From: Variovorax sp. S12S4
Lineage (GTDB): Bacteria > Pseudomonadota > Gammaproteobacteria > Burkholderiales > Burkholderiaceae_C
Reading direction: 5' to 3'
Length of the DNA: 64,000 nucleotides
Assembly: GCF_023195515.1 (NCBI RefSeq)
Contig: NZ_JALPKR020000002.1
Location: 3,015,001 to 3,079,000, forward strand
The number at the start of each line of letters is the position of its first letter. Position 1 is the first letter of the stretch. The notes below the pieces were generated by a model, which ran no database searches, was not told the origin of the DNA, and saw only the letters and a list, made by a program, of their open reading frames with translations. The translations under genes and the position numbers were made by a program. Shown here one piece after another: positions 35,794 through 46,244 of this stretch.

Positions 35794-36992
35794 CCCACCG
35801 CCGGTGGCTTTTTTTGAGGCCGGCCGCAGCGCAGCGCGGCAGCCTGGGTGGTCGCTTCCCAGGTGAACTCGGGCTCTTCGCGGCCGAAGTGGCCGTAGGC
35901 CGCGGTCTTCTGGTAGATCGGGCGCAGCAGGTCGAGCATCTGGATGATGCCTTTCGGACGCAGGTCGAAGAACTCGCGCACGAGTTCGGCGATCTTGTCG
36001 TCGGGGATCACGCCGGTGCCTTCGGTGTAGACCGTGATGTTCATCGGCTGCGCCACGCCGATGGCGTAGGCCACCTGGATCTGACACTGGCGCGCCAGGC
36101 CCGCGGCCACGATGTTCTTGGCCACGTAGCGCGCGGCGTAGGCGGCCGAGCGGTCGACCTTCGACGGGTCTTTGCCGGAGAACGCGCCGCCGCCGTGCGG
36201 GCAGGCGCCGCCGTAGGTGTCGACGATGATCTTGCGGCCCGTGAGGCCGCAGTCGCCCTGCGGACCGCCGATGACGAAGCGGCCGGTCGGGTTGATCAGG
36301 TAGCGCGTGTTCTGCAGCCATTCCTTCGGCAGCACGGGCTTGATGATCTCTTCGATGATGGCTTCGTTGAACGAGGCCTTCATCTTGGTGGGCGTTTCGC
36401 TCTGGTCGGGGCTGTGCTGGGTGGAGAGCACCACGGTGTCGATGCTGTGCGGCTTGCCGTCCACATAGCGCATCGTCACCTGGCTCTTGGCGTCGGGGCG
36501 CAAGAAGGGCAGGCGGCCGTCCTTGCGCAACTGGGCCTGGCGCTCCACGAGGCGGTGTGCGTAGTAGATGGGCGCGGGCATCAGCTCGGGCGTTTCGTCG
36601 CAGGCGTAGCCGAACATCAGGCCCTGGTCGCCGGCGCCGGTGTTCAGGTGGTCGTCGCTGGCGTGGTCCACGCCCTGGGCGATGTCGTTGGACTGCTTGT
36701 CGTAGCAGACCATCACGGCGCAACCCTTGTAGTCGATGCCGTAGTCGGTGTTGTCGTAGCCGATGCGCTTGATGGTGTCGCGCGCCACCTGGATGTAGTC
36801 GACGTGCGCGTTGGTCGTGATTTCGCCGGCGAGCACCACGAGGCCGGTGTTGGTCAGCGTTTCGGCGGCCACGCGGCTGCGGGGGTCCTGCTCGAAGATC
36901 GCGTCCAGGATGGCATCCGAGATCTGGTCGGCGACTTTGTCGGGGTGGCCTTCAGAGACCGATTCGGAAGTGAAGAGGAAGTCGTTCGCCAT
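35781..36992 (-). CDS. metK: S-adenosylmethionine synthetase
   Basis: MetK makes S-adenosylmethionine from methionine and ATP in the cytoplasm. The 403-residue protein shows [20 protein letters not shown] at the N-terminus (methionine/ATP site), the [12 protein letters not shown] loop, [20 protein letters not shown] (P-loop-like signature) and a conserved C-terminal part. ATG 36990-36992 follows AAGGAGC. The last 20 residues ([14 protein letters not shown]) are a variable tail. It is divergent from an acyltransferase operon; I saw no SAM or SAH riboswitch in the 216-base gap. Confidence 0.97.
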   Translation of the reverse strand: MANDFLFTSESVSEGHPDKVADQISDAILDAIFEQDPRSRVAAETLTNTGLVVLAGEITTNAHVDYIQVARDTIKRIGYDNTDYGIDYKGCAVMVCYDKQSNDIAQGVDHASDDHLNTGAGDQGLMFGYACDETPELMPAPIYYAHRLVERQAQLRKDGRLPFLRPDAKSQVTMRYVDGKPHSIDTVVLSTQHSPDQSETPTKMKASFNEAIIEEIIKPVLPKEWLQNTRYLINPTGRFVIGGPQGDCGLTGRKIIVDTYGGACPHGGGAFSGKDPSKVDRSAAYAARYVAKNIVAAGLARQCQIQVAYAIGVAQPMNITVYTEGTGVIPDDKIAELVREFFDLRPKGIIQMLDLLRPIYQKTAAYGHFGREEPEFTWEATTQAAALRCGRPQKKPPAVGQKR

Positions 36993-37208
36993 TTTGTTCA
37001 AAGCTCCTTGAAGTGACTTGGCGCGTTGCCAACTCTGCGGAGCCCTGGCGAACGCTTTAGCAGATGCCGACAAATCGGCGGGGCACAATCGCTCTTGCGC
37101 TTGTGTTTGTCGCCCTGCAAGTTGTTCCGTAACTCGGCGACAATTTGCATTCTATTCGAGCCGGGCCCAATCGTGCGCGCGCGTCCTGGTATTCACTCCC
37201 TGTTGCCC

Positions 37209-38108
37209 ATGGTCACCCTGTTCCGCCTGCTTGCCCGTGTACCGATGCCGTTGATGCATCGGCTCGGCGCGTTGCTGGGCTGGATGGTCTGGTGGTGCGC
37301 CCCCGACTACCGCCGGCGTTTCAAGGCCAATGCCGAAAACGCGGGCTTCACCCCCGACCAGTACCGCCCGGCCATCGCCGCCGCCGGCCACATGGCCGCC
37401 GAGCTGCCCTGGCTCTGGCTGCGCCCGCAGGGCGAAAGCGTGTTGCGGCGCGTGGTGCGCTGGGAAGGCGTCGAGGCCTTCGAGGCCGCCATGCAGGCGA
37501 AAAAGGGCGTGATCCTGGTGGCGCCGCATCTGGGCAGTTGGGAGATGTGCGGCCAGGCCATCGGCGAGCGCTTTCTCCAGGCCTACGGACCGATCACCGC
37601 GCTGTTTCGCCCCGCGCGCAAGAAATGGATGGCCGAACTGATTGCCGCGGGCTCGCGTGACCGGCCCGGCCTGCAGACGCTGCCCACCAACAACACTGGC
37701 GTGCGCGGCCTCATCCGCACGCTGCGCAGCGGTGGCTACACCGGCATCCTGCCCGACCAGGTGCCACCGCTGGGGCAGGGCGTATGGGCGCCTTTTCTTG
37801 GCCGGCCGGCCTACACCATGACGCTGCTGCCGCGCCTCGCGCAGCAGACCGGCGCCGCCTGTTTCCTGAGCGTGTGCGAAAGGCTGCCGCGCGGTGCGGG
37901 CTACGTGATTCGCTTCGAACCGATCATGGGCACTGCGCTCACCGATCCCAAGGCGTCCATCGAAGACGCTGCAGCTGCAATGAACGATGCCATCGGCCGC
38001 TTGATCCACAGCCTGCCCGGCCAATACGTGTGGGACTACGCACGCTACAAGGAGCCGCGCGGCGAGACCGTCGTGGCGGCTGCGGCCAATGGGGAGCAGG
38101 CGCAATGA
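37209..38108 (+). CDS. Lysophospholipid/lipid A-type acyltransferase (LpxL/HtrB family), first copy
   Basis: This 299-residue protein has an N-terminal membrane anchor (LMHRLGALLGWMVWWCAP) and the LpxL family core: VAPHLGSWEMCGQAIG with the catalytic H-x4-E, LRSGGYTGILPDQVPPLGQG and WDYARYK. These enzymes transfer a secondary acyl chain onto lipid A from acyl-ACP at the inner membrane. The ATG at 37209 gives the family's usual N-terminus; the frame is open earlier but not coding. The stop overlaps the next start (ATGA). Confidence 0.92.
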   Translation: MVTLFRLLARVPMPLMHRLGALLGWMVWWCAPDYRRRFKANAENAGFTPDQYRPAIAAAGHMAAELPWLWLRPQGESVLRRVVRWEGVEAFEAAMQAKKGVILVAPHLGSWEMCGQAIGERFLQAYGPITALFRPARKKWMAELIAAGSRDRPGLQTLPTNNTGVRGLIRTLRSGGYTGILPDQVPPLGQGVWAPFLGRPAYTMTLLPRLAQQTGAACFLSVCERLPRGAGYVIRFEPIMGTALTDPKASIEDAAAAMNDAIGRLIHSLPGQYVWDYARYKEPRGETVVAAAANGEQAQ

Positions 38109-38989
38109 GTCTCGGCTCCCGACTCGGCATCGGTTTCATGCGCGCGATTGCGCCGCTGCCCCTGCCGCTGGTACGTGGCTTCGGCGCGCTGCTGGGCCGC
38201 GTGCTCCACACCGTCGCGGTACCGCGACGGCGCGTGGTCGACACCAACCTGGCCGTGTGCTTTCCCGGCAAATCCGAAGCCGAACGCCGCCGCATGGCGC
38301 GCGAGACGTTTGTGTATGTTGCGCAGTCGTGGCTCGACCGCAGCTGGCTCTGGCATGCGCCTGAAAAAGTGGTGGCCAGCCGGCTCAAGGTGGTGGGCGC
38401 CCCGCAGGAGATCGACGAGATCGCCAACGGCGACGAGCCGATGATCCTGTTCGCGCCGCATTTCTACGGCCTCGATGCCGCGGCCACGGCATTGACCATG
38501 CACACGCCGCGGCCTTCGGCCACCATCTACACGACCCAGCGCGATCCGATGGTCGATGAATGGATTCGCGAAGGCCGCACACGCTTCGGCAACGTGGCGG
38601 CGCTCAACAGGGTCGACGGCATCAAGCCGGTGCTCGGAGGCTTGCGCAAGGGCGGCTTGCTGTACCTGCTGCCCGACATGGACTTTGGCCGCGACCAGAC
38701 CATCTTCGTGCCGTTCTATGGCGTGCAGGCCGCCACCGTGCCCTCGCTCTCGCGCTTCGCGCGGCTGGGCAAGGCCAAGGTGGTGCCGATCGTCTCCAAG
38801 CTCACGCCCGGGGGCTACGAGATCGAGGTGCTGCCGGCTTGGCAGAACTTTCCAACGGACGATGTCGAGGCCGACACTGCGCTCATGAACGAGCGGCTGC
38901 AGGGCTACATCGACAAGATGCCGTCCCAGTACTACTGGGTGCATCGCCGCTTCAAGACGCGGCCCGAGGGCGCGCCGTCGATCTACTGA
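38105..38989 (+). CDS. Lipid A-type acyltransferase (LpxL/HtrB family), second copy
   Basis: The 294-residue protein is a divergent paralogue of the preceding gene. Its catalytic motif is H-x4-D (LFAPHFYGLDAAATAL), followed by RDPMVDEWIREGRTRFGN and LLYLLPDMDFGRDQTIFVPF. YYWVHRRFKTRPEG closes the family domain. Two tandem, coupled copies suggest sequential addition of two secondary acyl chains, as with LpxL and LpxM. The end of the gene is embedded in a palindrome shared with the convergent hydrolase. Confidence 0.92.
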   Translation: MSLGSRLGIGFMRAIAPLPLPLVRGFGALLGRVLHTVAVPRRRVVDTNLAVCFPGKSEAERRRMARETFVYVAQSWLDRSWLWHAPEKVVASRLKVVGAPQEIDEIANGDEPMILFAPHFYGLDAAATALTMHTPRPSATIYTTQRDPMVDEWIREGRTRFGNVAALNRVDGIKPVLGGLRKGGLLYLLPDMDFGRDQTIFVPFYGVQAATVPSLSRFARLGKAKVVPIVSKLTPGGYEIEVLPAWQNFPTDDVEADTALMNERLQGYIDKMPSQYYWVHRRFKTRPEGAPSIY

Positions 38990-39015
38990 AGAAGAACCGG
39001 GGCGGCTTCTTCAGT
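38985..39015. terminator. Palindrome spanning the stops of two convergent genes
   Basis: ACTGAAGAAG (38985-38994) and CTTCTTCAGT (39006-39015) form a perfect ten-base stem with an 11-base loop. The stop codons of both flanking genes lie inside the two arms. No T-run follows on either strand, so it is not a textbook intrinsic terminator, but a bidirectional hairpin between convergent genes is the likely role. Confidence 0.55.
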
Positions 39016-39922
39016 TCCGCTTCAGGAAGGCTTCGATCTCGCGCGCCACGAGCTGCGGCTGTTCGTGCACGATCCAGTGGGTGGCGTTGGGCACCTTTTT
39101 GATCTCGAGCTTGGGCACGTATTCCTCCAGGCCGTCGAGCAGGCCCGGCAACAGCGCCGCGTCGTCGAGCGCCCAGAAAACGAAGGTCGGCACGTTCACC
39201 GTGAGCCGCTCGCGCGGCAGCACCGGAATGCCGTCGATGCTCTGGCCCGGCAGCGGCGGCTTCATCGGCGTGACGCGATAGAGGTTGCAGGCGCCGGTAA
39301 GGCCGGCATTCCATACCTCGCGGTACTGCTGCTTCACCTCTTCGGTGAGCCACCCGAAGCCGTCGGGGCCGGCCTTCATCAGCGTGAAAAAGGGCCACAT
39401 GCGCTTGAAGTCGTCGGCCGAGAGCAGCGCTTCGGCATCGGGCCTTGCCAGGAAGTTCATGTAGGCGCTGGCTTGCTGCTGCGCCGGGTTGTTGCGCAAC
39501 TCGCGCGTGAAGGTGCCGGGGTGCGGCGAGTTGATGATGACCAGCCGGCCGACCTGCTCCGGAAAGGCATTGGCATAGCCCCAGCCGAAAGCTCCGCCCC
39601 AGTCGTGCGCGACCAGCGCGGCCATCGTGCCGTCGGCGCTCTCTGTGGCCGCCAGTTGCTGGATGTCCTGGATCAGCAGGTGGGCCTTGTACGCGGCCAC
39701 TTCGGTGGGCGCGCTCGACTTCTCGAAACCACGCAGATTGGGCGCCAGGCAGCGGTAGCCGCCGTGTTCAGGCTGGGCGAAGTACTCGAGCAGTTCGTCC
39801 CAGATAAATGCGGCCTCCGGGAAGCCGTGGAGGAACACCATCAGCGGGCGCCCGGGCGCGCCGGTGGCGCGGCAGCTCAGCGTGGTTCCGTTGGGCAGGC
39901 TGCGCTGGAACGTCTCGATCAT
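39011..39922 (-). CDS. Alpha/beta hydrolase (epoxide hydrolase / haloacetate dehalogenase type)
   Basis: The 303-residue protein has the epoxide-hydrolase layout: MVFLHGFPEAAFIWDELL (HGxP oxyanion motif), nucleophile Asp107 in VAHDWGGAFGWGYA, a cap domain with two possible Tyr ligands, the acid in FVFWALDDAALLPG and His in NATHWIVHEQP. The Asp nucleophile and H-G-F-P identify it as an epoxide hydrolase or fluoroacetate dehalogenase relative rather than an esterase. It has no signal peptide. The substrate is unknown. Confidence 0.9.
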   Translation of the reverse strand: MIETFQRSLPNGTTLSCRATGAPGRPLMVFLHGFPEAAFIWDELLEYFAQPEHGGYRCLAPNLRGFEKSSAPTEVAAYKAHLLIQDIQQLAATESADGTMAALVAHDWGGAFGWGYANAFPEQVGRLVIINSPHPGTFTRELRNNPAQQQASAYMNFLARPDAEALLSADDFKRMWPFFTLMKAGPDGFGWLTEEVKQQYREVWNAGLTGACNLYRVTPMKPPLPGQSIDGIPVLPRERLTVNVPTFVFWALDDAALLPGLLDGLEEYVPKLEIKKVPNATHWIVHEQPQLVAREIEAFLKRN

Positions 39923-40000
39923 GCTTTGTCTCCTTCAACTTCCGTTGCTATTGTTTTCATAGTGGATCACGCAGATGGGACGGCAGCGAGCCGGTTTTCC

Positions 40001-40744
40001 CTAGGTGTCTTCCGGCACCGGGGACTGCCCGGCTTCCGCCAGCGTTTCCCCGGGCGGATGCGCCCAGCGCCACAGCAGCTCCGCGGCTTCTCCCACTCCC
40101 TGCTTCTTGAGGGCGGAGAACAGTTTGACTTCGCCGCCGCCGGCCTGCAGTCGCGTAATGGACAGTACCTTGGCGCCTTCGCTGCGGGTGAGCTTGTCGG
40201 ACTTGGTCAGGAGCACGAGGAACTTGAGGCCTTGCTCGACGCGCGGGCGGATCACATCGAGCAGGATTTCGTCGAGCTCGGTGAGGCCCTGGCGCGGGTC
40301 GCACATCAGCACGACGCCGCGCAGGTTTTCGCGCGTCATCAAATAGTTGCCCATGACGCGCTGCCAGCGCAGCTTGGCTTCCTTGGGGACCGCGGCATAG
40401 CCGTAGCCGGGAAGGTCGGCCAGCACGGCGTCGTCGGCCTTTTGCTTGCCCACGCCGAACAGGTTGATGTGCTGCGTGCGGCCGGGTGTCTTGGAGGCGA
40501 AAGCCAGACGCGTCTGCTGGGTGAGCGTGTTGATCGCGGTCGACTTGCCCGCATTCGAGCGACCGACGAAGGCGATTTCGGGCAGGTCGAGCGGAGGCAA
40601 ATGCTCGAGCTGCGGGGCGCTGGTCAGGAAGTGGGCGGTGTGCAGCCAGCCGAGCGCAACGCGCTCGCGCTCGGCGACGATGGGGTCCACGGCAGGGGTC
40701 GCGCGGGAAGGGGGAGCAGCGTGCTTGCGCGACGGCGTAGTCAT
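40001..40744 (-). CDS. engB: Ribosome-assembly GTPase EngB (YihA/YsxC)
   Basis: EngB is an essential GTPase in large ribosomal subunit assembly. The 247-residue protein shows G1 GRSNAGKST (residues 61-69), G2 around TPGRTQHINLF, G3 DLPGYG and G4 TKSDKL. An N-terminal extension of about 30 residues precedes the domain, as in related betaproteobacteria. The start is ATG 40742-40744. It is divergent from cytochrome c4, with 70 bases between the starts, a neighbourhood common in this group. Confidence 0.95.
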   Translation of the reverse strand: MTTPSRKHAAPPSRATPAVDPIVAERERVALGWLHTAHFLTSAPQLEHLPPLDLPEIAFVGRSNAGKSTAINTLTQQTRLAFASKTPGRTQHINLFGVGKQKADDAVLADLPGYGYAAVPKEAKLRWQRVMGNYLMTRENLRGVVLMCDPRQGLTELDEILLDVIRPRVEQGLKFLVLLTKSDKLTRSEGAKVLSITRLQAGGGEVKLFSALKKQGVGEAAELLWRWAHPPGETLAEAGQSPVPEDT

Positions 40745-40814
40745 CAATGAGCTTTCGGAACGGGCCGCCATTGTAGAATCGCGGGGTTTTGCGCCAATAA
40801 ATCGAGCCCCCGAT

Positions 40815-41480
40815 ATGAAGTTGTTTGCCAATTTTCTGCTTGCAGCCCTCATGGGTGTCGCAGCCAGCGCGAGCCTTGCGGCCGACGCGCCAGCCGCCGC
40901 AGCGACTGCACCCGCCGCGGCCAAGCCGGCCAAGCCCGACCCCGCCAAGGGCGACGCGGTGTTCAATTCCGCGGCCCAGGCCTGTGCCTCCTGCCACAAC
41001 GCAGACGGCAACTCGGCCATTGCGGCAAACCCGAAGCTGGCGCAGCAGCACCCCGAATACATCCTCAAGCAGCTGCAGGACTTCAAGTCCGGCAAGCGCA
41101 AGAGCCCGATCATGCAGCCCCTGGCGGCCAAGCTGTCCGACGAAGACATGCGCAACATCGCGTGGTTCGTGGGCTCCAAGAAGATCAAGACCGGCTTCTC
41201 CAAGGAGAAGGACACGGTGGCACTGGGCGAAAAGATCTACCGCGGCGGCATTGCCGACCGCCAGATTCCGGCCTGCGCCGGCTGCCACAGCCCCAACGGC
41301 GCCGGCATGCCCGCCCAGTACCCGCGCCTGGGCGGCCAGCACGCCGACTACACGGTGGCACAGCTTGTTGCCTTCCGGGACAACGTGCGCCAGAACAGCG
41401 CCCCCATGACCGGTGTGGCCGCAAAGCTGAACGACCGCGAAATCAAGGCCGTTGCAGACTACATTGCCGGCCTGCGCTGA
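40815..41480 (+). CDS. Diheme cytochrome c4
   Basis: This periplasmic diheme cytochrome c has a signal peptide (LLAALMGVAASASLA) and an Ala/Pro linker. Two heme sites are C57-A-S-C60-H61 and C154-A-G-C157-H158, in two similar domains with Met ligands (likely in PIMQPLA and APMTGVA). Length is 221 residues. Cytochrome c4 delivers electrons to terminal oxidases. The gene ends before a strong terminator and precedes the cytochrome c assembly genes resB and ccsA, which mature it. Confidence 0.95.
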   Translation: MKLFANFLLAALMGVAASASLAADAPAAAATAPAAAKPAKPDPAKGDAVFNSAAQACASCHNADGNSAIAANPKLAQQHPEYILKQLQDFKSGKRKSPIMQPLAAKLSDEDMRNIAWFVGSKKIKTGFSKEKDTVALGEKIYRGGIADRQIPACAGCHSPNGAGMPAQYPRLGGQHADYTVAQLVAFRDNVRQNSAPMTGVAAKLNDREIKAVADYIAGLR

Positions 41481-41528
41481 CGCCACGCCCTTCAGCGTGA
41501 ACTAACCGCCGATAAAAAACCCAAACAG

Positions 41529-41571
41529 AGGGCGGGCCGATCCAGCTGGATGGCCCGCCCTTTGCTTTTTC
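41529..41571 (+). terminator. Intrinsic terminator after cytochrome c4
   Basis: AGGGCGGGCC (41529-41538) pairs with GGCCCGCCCT (41552-41561) in a perfect ten-base GC-rich stem, followed by TTGCTTTTT. It ends cytochrome c4 transcription 49 bases after the stop and 26 bases before the resB start. Confidence 0.93.
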
Positions 41572-41596
41572 CCTGTTCCTTTCCTCCCGCCCACCG

Positions 41597-43768
41597 ATGT
41601 CTGTCTCCACCCACGGCCTTCGCGTCCATCGCGGCCCGCAAGTGCTTCGCGCTGCGGTGGAGCTGTTCTCGTCGATGCGGTTTGCCATCGCGCTGCTCAC
41701 GGTCATCTGCATCGCATCGATCATCGGCACCGTGCTCAAGCAGCACGAGCCGATCAACAACTACATCAACCAGTTCGGTCCATTCTGGGCCGAGCTGTTC
41801 CGCACGGCCAAGCTCGATTCGGTCTACAGCGCCTGGTGGTTCCTGCTGATCCTGCTGTTCCTGGTGATCAGCACGTCGCTCTGCATTGCGCGCAACACGC
41901 CGCGCATTTTTGTGGACCTGAAGACCTTCAAGGAAAACATCCGCGCGCAGAGCCTCAAGGCCTTCGGCCAGCGCGCTGAAAACCAGCTTGCCGAGGAGCC
42001 CGCCGCGGCAGCCAACCGCATCGGCCAACTGCTGGTGAGCGGCGGCTGGAAGGTCAAGCTGCAGCAGCGCGAAGCGGCGGAAGGCCAGTCTGGCGCGGGC
42101 TGGATGGTCGCGGCGCGTGCGGGCGGCGCCCACAAGCTGGGCTACATCGCCGCGCACAGCGCCATCGTGCTGGTGTGCATCGGCGGCCTGCTCGACGGCG
42201 ACCTGGTGGTGCGTGCCCAGACCTGGTTCAACGGCAAGAGCGTGTTCACCGGCGGCGGCATGATTGCCGACGTGCCGCCGCAGCACCGGCTGTCGCCCCG
42301 CAACCCGACCTTCCGCGGCAACATCCTGGTGCCCGAAGGCGGGCAGGGCAGCGTGGCCATCCTGCAGCAGTCGGACGGCGTGCTGCTGCAGGAGCTGCCG
42401 TTCTCGATCGAGCTCAAGAAGTTCATCGTCGACTATTACTCCACCGGCATGCCCAAGCTGTTTGCGAGCGAGGTGGTGCTGCACGACCGCGAGACCGGCG
42501 CCCAGGTGCCCGCGCGCATCGAGGTCAATCATCCGGCCAGCTACAAGGGCGTGGAAATCTACCAGTCGAGCTTCGACGACGGCGGCTCCAAGGTGAAGCT
42601 CAAGGCGGTGCCGATGGCCGCCGCCGCCAAGCCCTTCGAGGTCGATGGCGTCATTGGCGGGCCAAGCACTGAAATTACCAACGGCAAGGAAAAGCTCACG
42701 CTCGAATACGCTGCGCTGCGCGTGATCAACGTCGAGAATTTTGCCGACGGGGGTGCCATGGGCAGCGGCGCCGACGTGCGCAAGGTCGACCTGCGCCACG
42801 ACATCGAATCGCGCCTGGGCGCCGCCAACAAGACCACCAAGCCGAAGGTGCTGCGCAACATCGGCCCGAGCATCGGCTACAAGCTGCGCGACGCCGCGGG
42901 CCAGGCGCGCGAATACCAGAACTACATGGTGCCGGTCGACACCGGCGACGGCCAGCCGGTGTTCCTGCTCGGCATGCGCGAGAAGCCCGAAGAGCCGTTC
43001 CGCTACCTTCGCGTGCCGGCCGACGAGCAGGGCAGCATGGACAGCTTCGTGCGTATGCGCGCTTCGCTGGCCGACGCCGACACCCGCGCCCGTGCCGTCG
43101 AGCGCTACATCGCCAAGGCCGTCGATCCGAAGCGGCCCGAAATGGCCGAGCAACTCAGCGTTTCGGCTGCGCGTGCACTCGCGCTCTTTGCCGGCAGCGA
43201 GCGTGCGAAGGCCGACGCCAGCACGCAGGGCGGCTGGCAGGCCATTGCGGAATTCATGGAAGCCAACGTGCCCGAGCCCGAGCGAGAGCGTGCCGGCGCG
43301 GTGCTGGTGCGCATCCTGAACGACGTGCTGTTCGAACTGCTCAATCTCAGCCGCGAAAGCGCGGGGCTCGAGGCCTTGCCGCGCGACGACAAGTCGCAAG
43401 CCTTTCTCACGCAGGCGGTGCTGGCCATCAGCGATGCGCATTTCTATCCGGCGCCCGTCGCAATGATGATGACCGACTTCACCCAGGTGCAGGCCAGCGT
43501 GTTCCAGGTGGCGCGAGCGCCCGGAAAGAACGTGGTCTATCTGGGCTGCCTGTTGCTGATCATCGGGATTTTTGCCATGCTGTACGTGCGCGAGCGCCGG
43601 CTCTGGGTGTGGCTGGCACCCGGCGGCACAAGCGCAGGACACAACAACACCACGGCTGCCACGATGGCCTTCTCGGTCAATCGCAAGACGATTGACAGCG
43701 ATCGCGAGTTCGAGCACCTCAAGCACAAGCTGCTTGCCTTGAAAAACGAAGGACCGGCGTCGCCATGA
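41597..43768 (+). CDS. resB: Cytochrome c biogenesis protein ResB (Ccs1)
   Basis: ResB is part of the system II heme-delivery and cytochrome c synthetase complex. The 723-residue membrane protein has three N-terminal transmembrane segments (MRFAIALLTVICIASIIGTV, WWFLLILLFLVISTSLCIAR, YIAAHSAIVLVCIGGLLDG), a large periplasmic domain and a C-terminal segment (VVYLGCLLLIIGIFAMLYV). The stop overlaps the ccsA start (ATGA), as in most system II operons. The start codon ATG at 41597 follows soon after the terminator, so a promoter must overlap it. Confidence 0.95.
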   Translation: MSVSTHGLRVHRGPQVLRAAVELFSSMRFAIALLTVICIASIIGTVLKQHEPINNYINQFGPFWAELFRTAKLDSVYSAWWFLLILLFLVISTSLCIARNTPRIFVDLKTFKENIRAQSLKAFGQRAENQLAEEPAAAANRIGQLLVSGGWKVKLQQREAAEGQSGAGWMVAARAGGAHKLGYIAAHSAIVLVCIGGLLDGDLVVRAQTWFNGKSVFTGGGMIADVPPQHRLSPRNPTFRGNILVPEGGQGSVAILQQSDGVLLQELPFSIELKKFIVDYYSTGMPKLFASEVVLHDRETGAQVPARIEVNHPASYKGVEIYQSSFDDGGSKVKLKAVPMAAAAKPFEVDGVIGGPSTEITNGKEKLTLEYAALRVINVENFADGGAMGSGADVRKVDLRHDIESRLGAANKTTKPKVLRNIGPSIGYKLRDAAGQAREYQNYMVPVDTGDGQPVFLLGMREKPEEPFRYLRVPADEQGSMDSFVRMRASLADADTRARAVERYIAKAVDPKRPEMAEQLSVSAARALALFAGSERAKADASTQGGWQAIAEFMEANVPEPERERAGAVLVRILNDVLFELLNLSRESAGLEALPRDDKSQAFLTQAVLAISDAHFYPAPVAMMMTDFTQVQASVFQVARAPGKNVVYLGCLLLIIGIFAMLYVRERRLWVWLAPGGTSAGHNNTTAATMAFSVNRKTIDSDREFEHLKHKLLALKNEGPASP

Positions 43769-45081
43769 ACACCACCACCCTCACGCTCAACGAAAGCTGG
43801 TTTTCGCGCCGCAACCTGTTCGACTGGGTTTTCGCGGCACTGGTGCTTGCAGGCGGCCTTTTTGCCTTTGTGCGGTATGCGGGCGCTATGGACTCGTACG
43901 AGAAGCCGATCCTCGTCGCCGCGATGATTTCCGTCATTGCGATCGGCTGGTTCTGGCGGCCGCTGCGGGTGCTCGCCATCGTCGTGGCGGCGGCCTCGCT
44001 GCTGGCCATCGGCTCCTACCAGGGCGACCTGGCGCGCGCGGACACGGTGTTCTGGCTCAAGTACTTCCTGTCGAGCCAGTCGGCCATTCTCTGGATGAGC
44101 GTGCTGTTCTTCATGAGCACGCTGTTCTACTGGCTCGGTTTCTTCGGCGGCAAGCAGGGCGACACCTTCGAGCTCATCGGCTCGCGCCTCACATGGGCTG
44201 CCATTGCCATGGCGCTCATCGGCACCATGGTGCGCTGGTACGAGAGCCACCTGATCGGGCCGGACATCGGGCACATCCCGGTCAGCAACCTGTACGAAGT
44301 GTTCGTGCTGTTCTGCTGGCTTACCGCGGCGTTCTATCTGTACTTCGAAGCGCGCTACGGCACCCGGGCGCTCGGCGCCTTCGTCATGCTGGTGGTGAGT
44401 GCGGCGGTGGGCTTCCTGCTCTGGTACACGCTGGTGCGCAACGCACACGAGATCCAGCCGCTGGTGCCCGCGCTGCAAAGCTGGTGGATGAAGCTGCATG
44501 TGCCGGCCAACTTCATCGGCTACGGCACTTTCGCGCTTGCGGCCATGGTGGCCTTTGCCTACCTGGTGAAGGAACAGGCGGGCGAAACCCGCTGGTACAA
44601 GCTCACGCCGATCTGGCTCCTGGGCGTGGCGCTGTGCTTTGTTCCGGTGGCATTCCGCCAGCGCGTGCAAGAGGCCGGCGGGAGCTACTGGGTGATCTAT
44701 GCGGGCATTTCCGCACTCATCGCTGCGGGCATTCTGCTGGGGCGCAAGCGCATTGCGGCAAGGCTGCCCGCCAACGAGGTGCTCGACGACGTGATGTACA
44801 AGTCGATCACGGTCGGTTTTGCCTTCTTCACCATTGCCACCGTGCTGGGCGCCTTGTGGGCGGCCGATGCCTGGGGCGGCTACTGGAGCTGGGACCCGAA
44901 GGAAACCTGGGCGCTGATCGTCTGGCTCAACTACGCGGCCTGGCTGCACATGCGGCTGGTCAAGGGTTTGCGCGGCACCGTGGCGGCCTGGTGGGCGCTG
45001 GCCGGCTTGGCGGTCACCACCTTTGCCTTCCTGGGCGTGAACATGTTCCTGAGCGGACTGCACAGTTACGGCACCTTGTAG
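43765..45081 (+). CDS. ccsA: Cytochrome c biogenesis protein CcsA (CcsB/ResC type)
   Basis: This heme-handling membrane protein partners ResB in system II cytochrome c maturation. The 438-residue protein has about eight to ten membrane segments and the tryptophan-rich heme-binding WWD domain (WGGYWSWDPKETWALIVWLN). Conserved His residues occur at the helix ends, for example in NAHEIQPLVPALQSWWMKLH and AAWLHMRLVKG. The gene is translationally coupled to resB. The following gap of 118 bases leads to msrP. Confidence 0.95.
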   Translation: MNTTTLTLNESWFSRRNLFDWVFAALVLAGGLFAFVRYAGAMDSYEKPILVAAMISVIAIGWFWRPLRVLAIVVAAASLLAIGSYQGDLARADTVFWLKYFLSSQSAILWMSVLFFMSTLFYWLGFFGGKQGDTFELIGSRLTWAAIAMALIGTMVRWYESHLIGPDIGHIPVSNLYEVFVLFCWLTAAFYLYFEARYGTRALGAFVMLVVSAAVGFLLWYTLVRNAHEIQPLVPALQSWWMKLHVPANFIGYGTFALAAMVAFAYLVKEQAGETRWYKLTPIWLLGVALCFVPVAFRQRVQEAGGSYWVIYAGISALIAAGILLGRKRIAARLPANEVLDDVMYKSITVGFAFFTIATVLGALWAADAWGGYWSWDPKETWALIVWLNYAAWLHMRLVKGLRGTVAAWWALAGLAVTTFAFLGVNMFLSGLHSYGTL

Positions 45082-45199
45082 CCCCGGCCGCCGGCTTTTT
45101 CGCGAAGAATTGAATCCACGCGCAGCGATTGTGCGTAACCGAATCAGGGAATTGCTCGAACTACCCTGAGCAAAACGATTCACGCGAAAGGCCATCACC

Positions 45200-46210
<1,011 letters not shown>

Positions 46211-46244
46211 GCCCGAGCCTGCCTCGCCATTCAGCCTTTGCGCC

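Noticed and set aside
33256..36723. A 1155-codon minus-strand open frame over the third receptor
   Set aside because: No motif or start signal; the + strand receptor and the minus-strand metK in another frame explain the DNA.
36993..37208. Possible SAM or SAH riboswitch upstream of metK
   Set aside because: No recognisable conserved core or pairing pattern could be drawn from the sequence.
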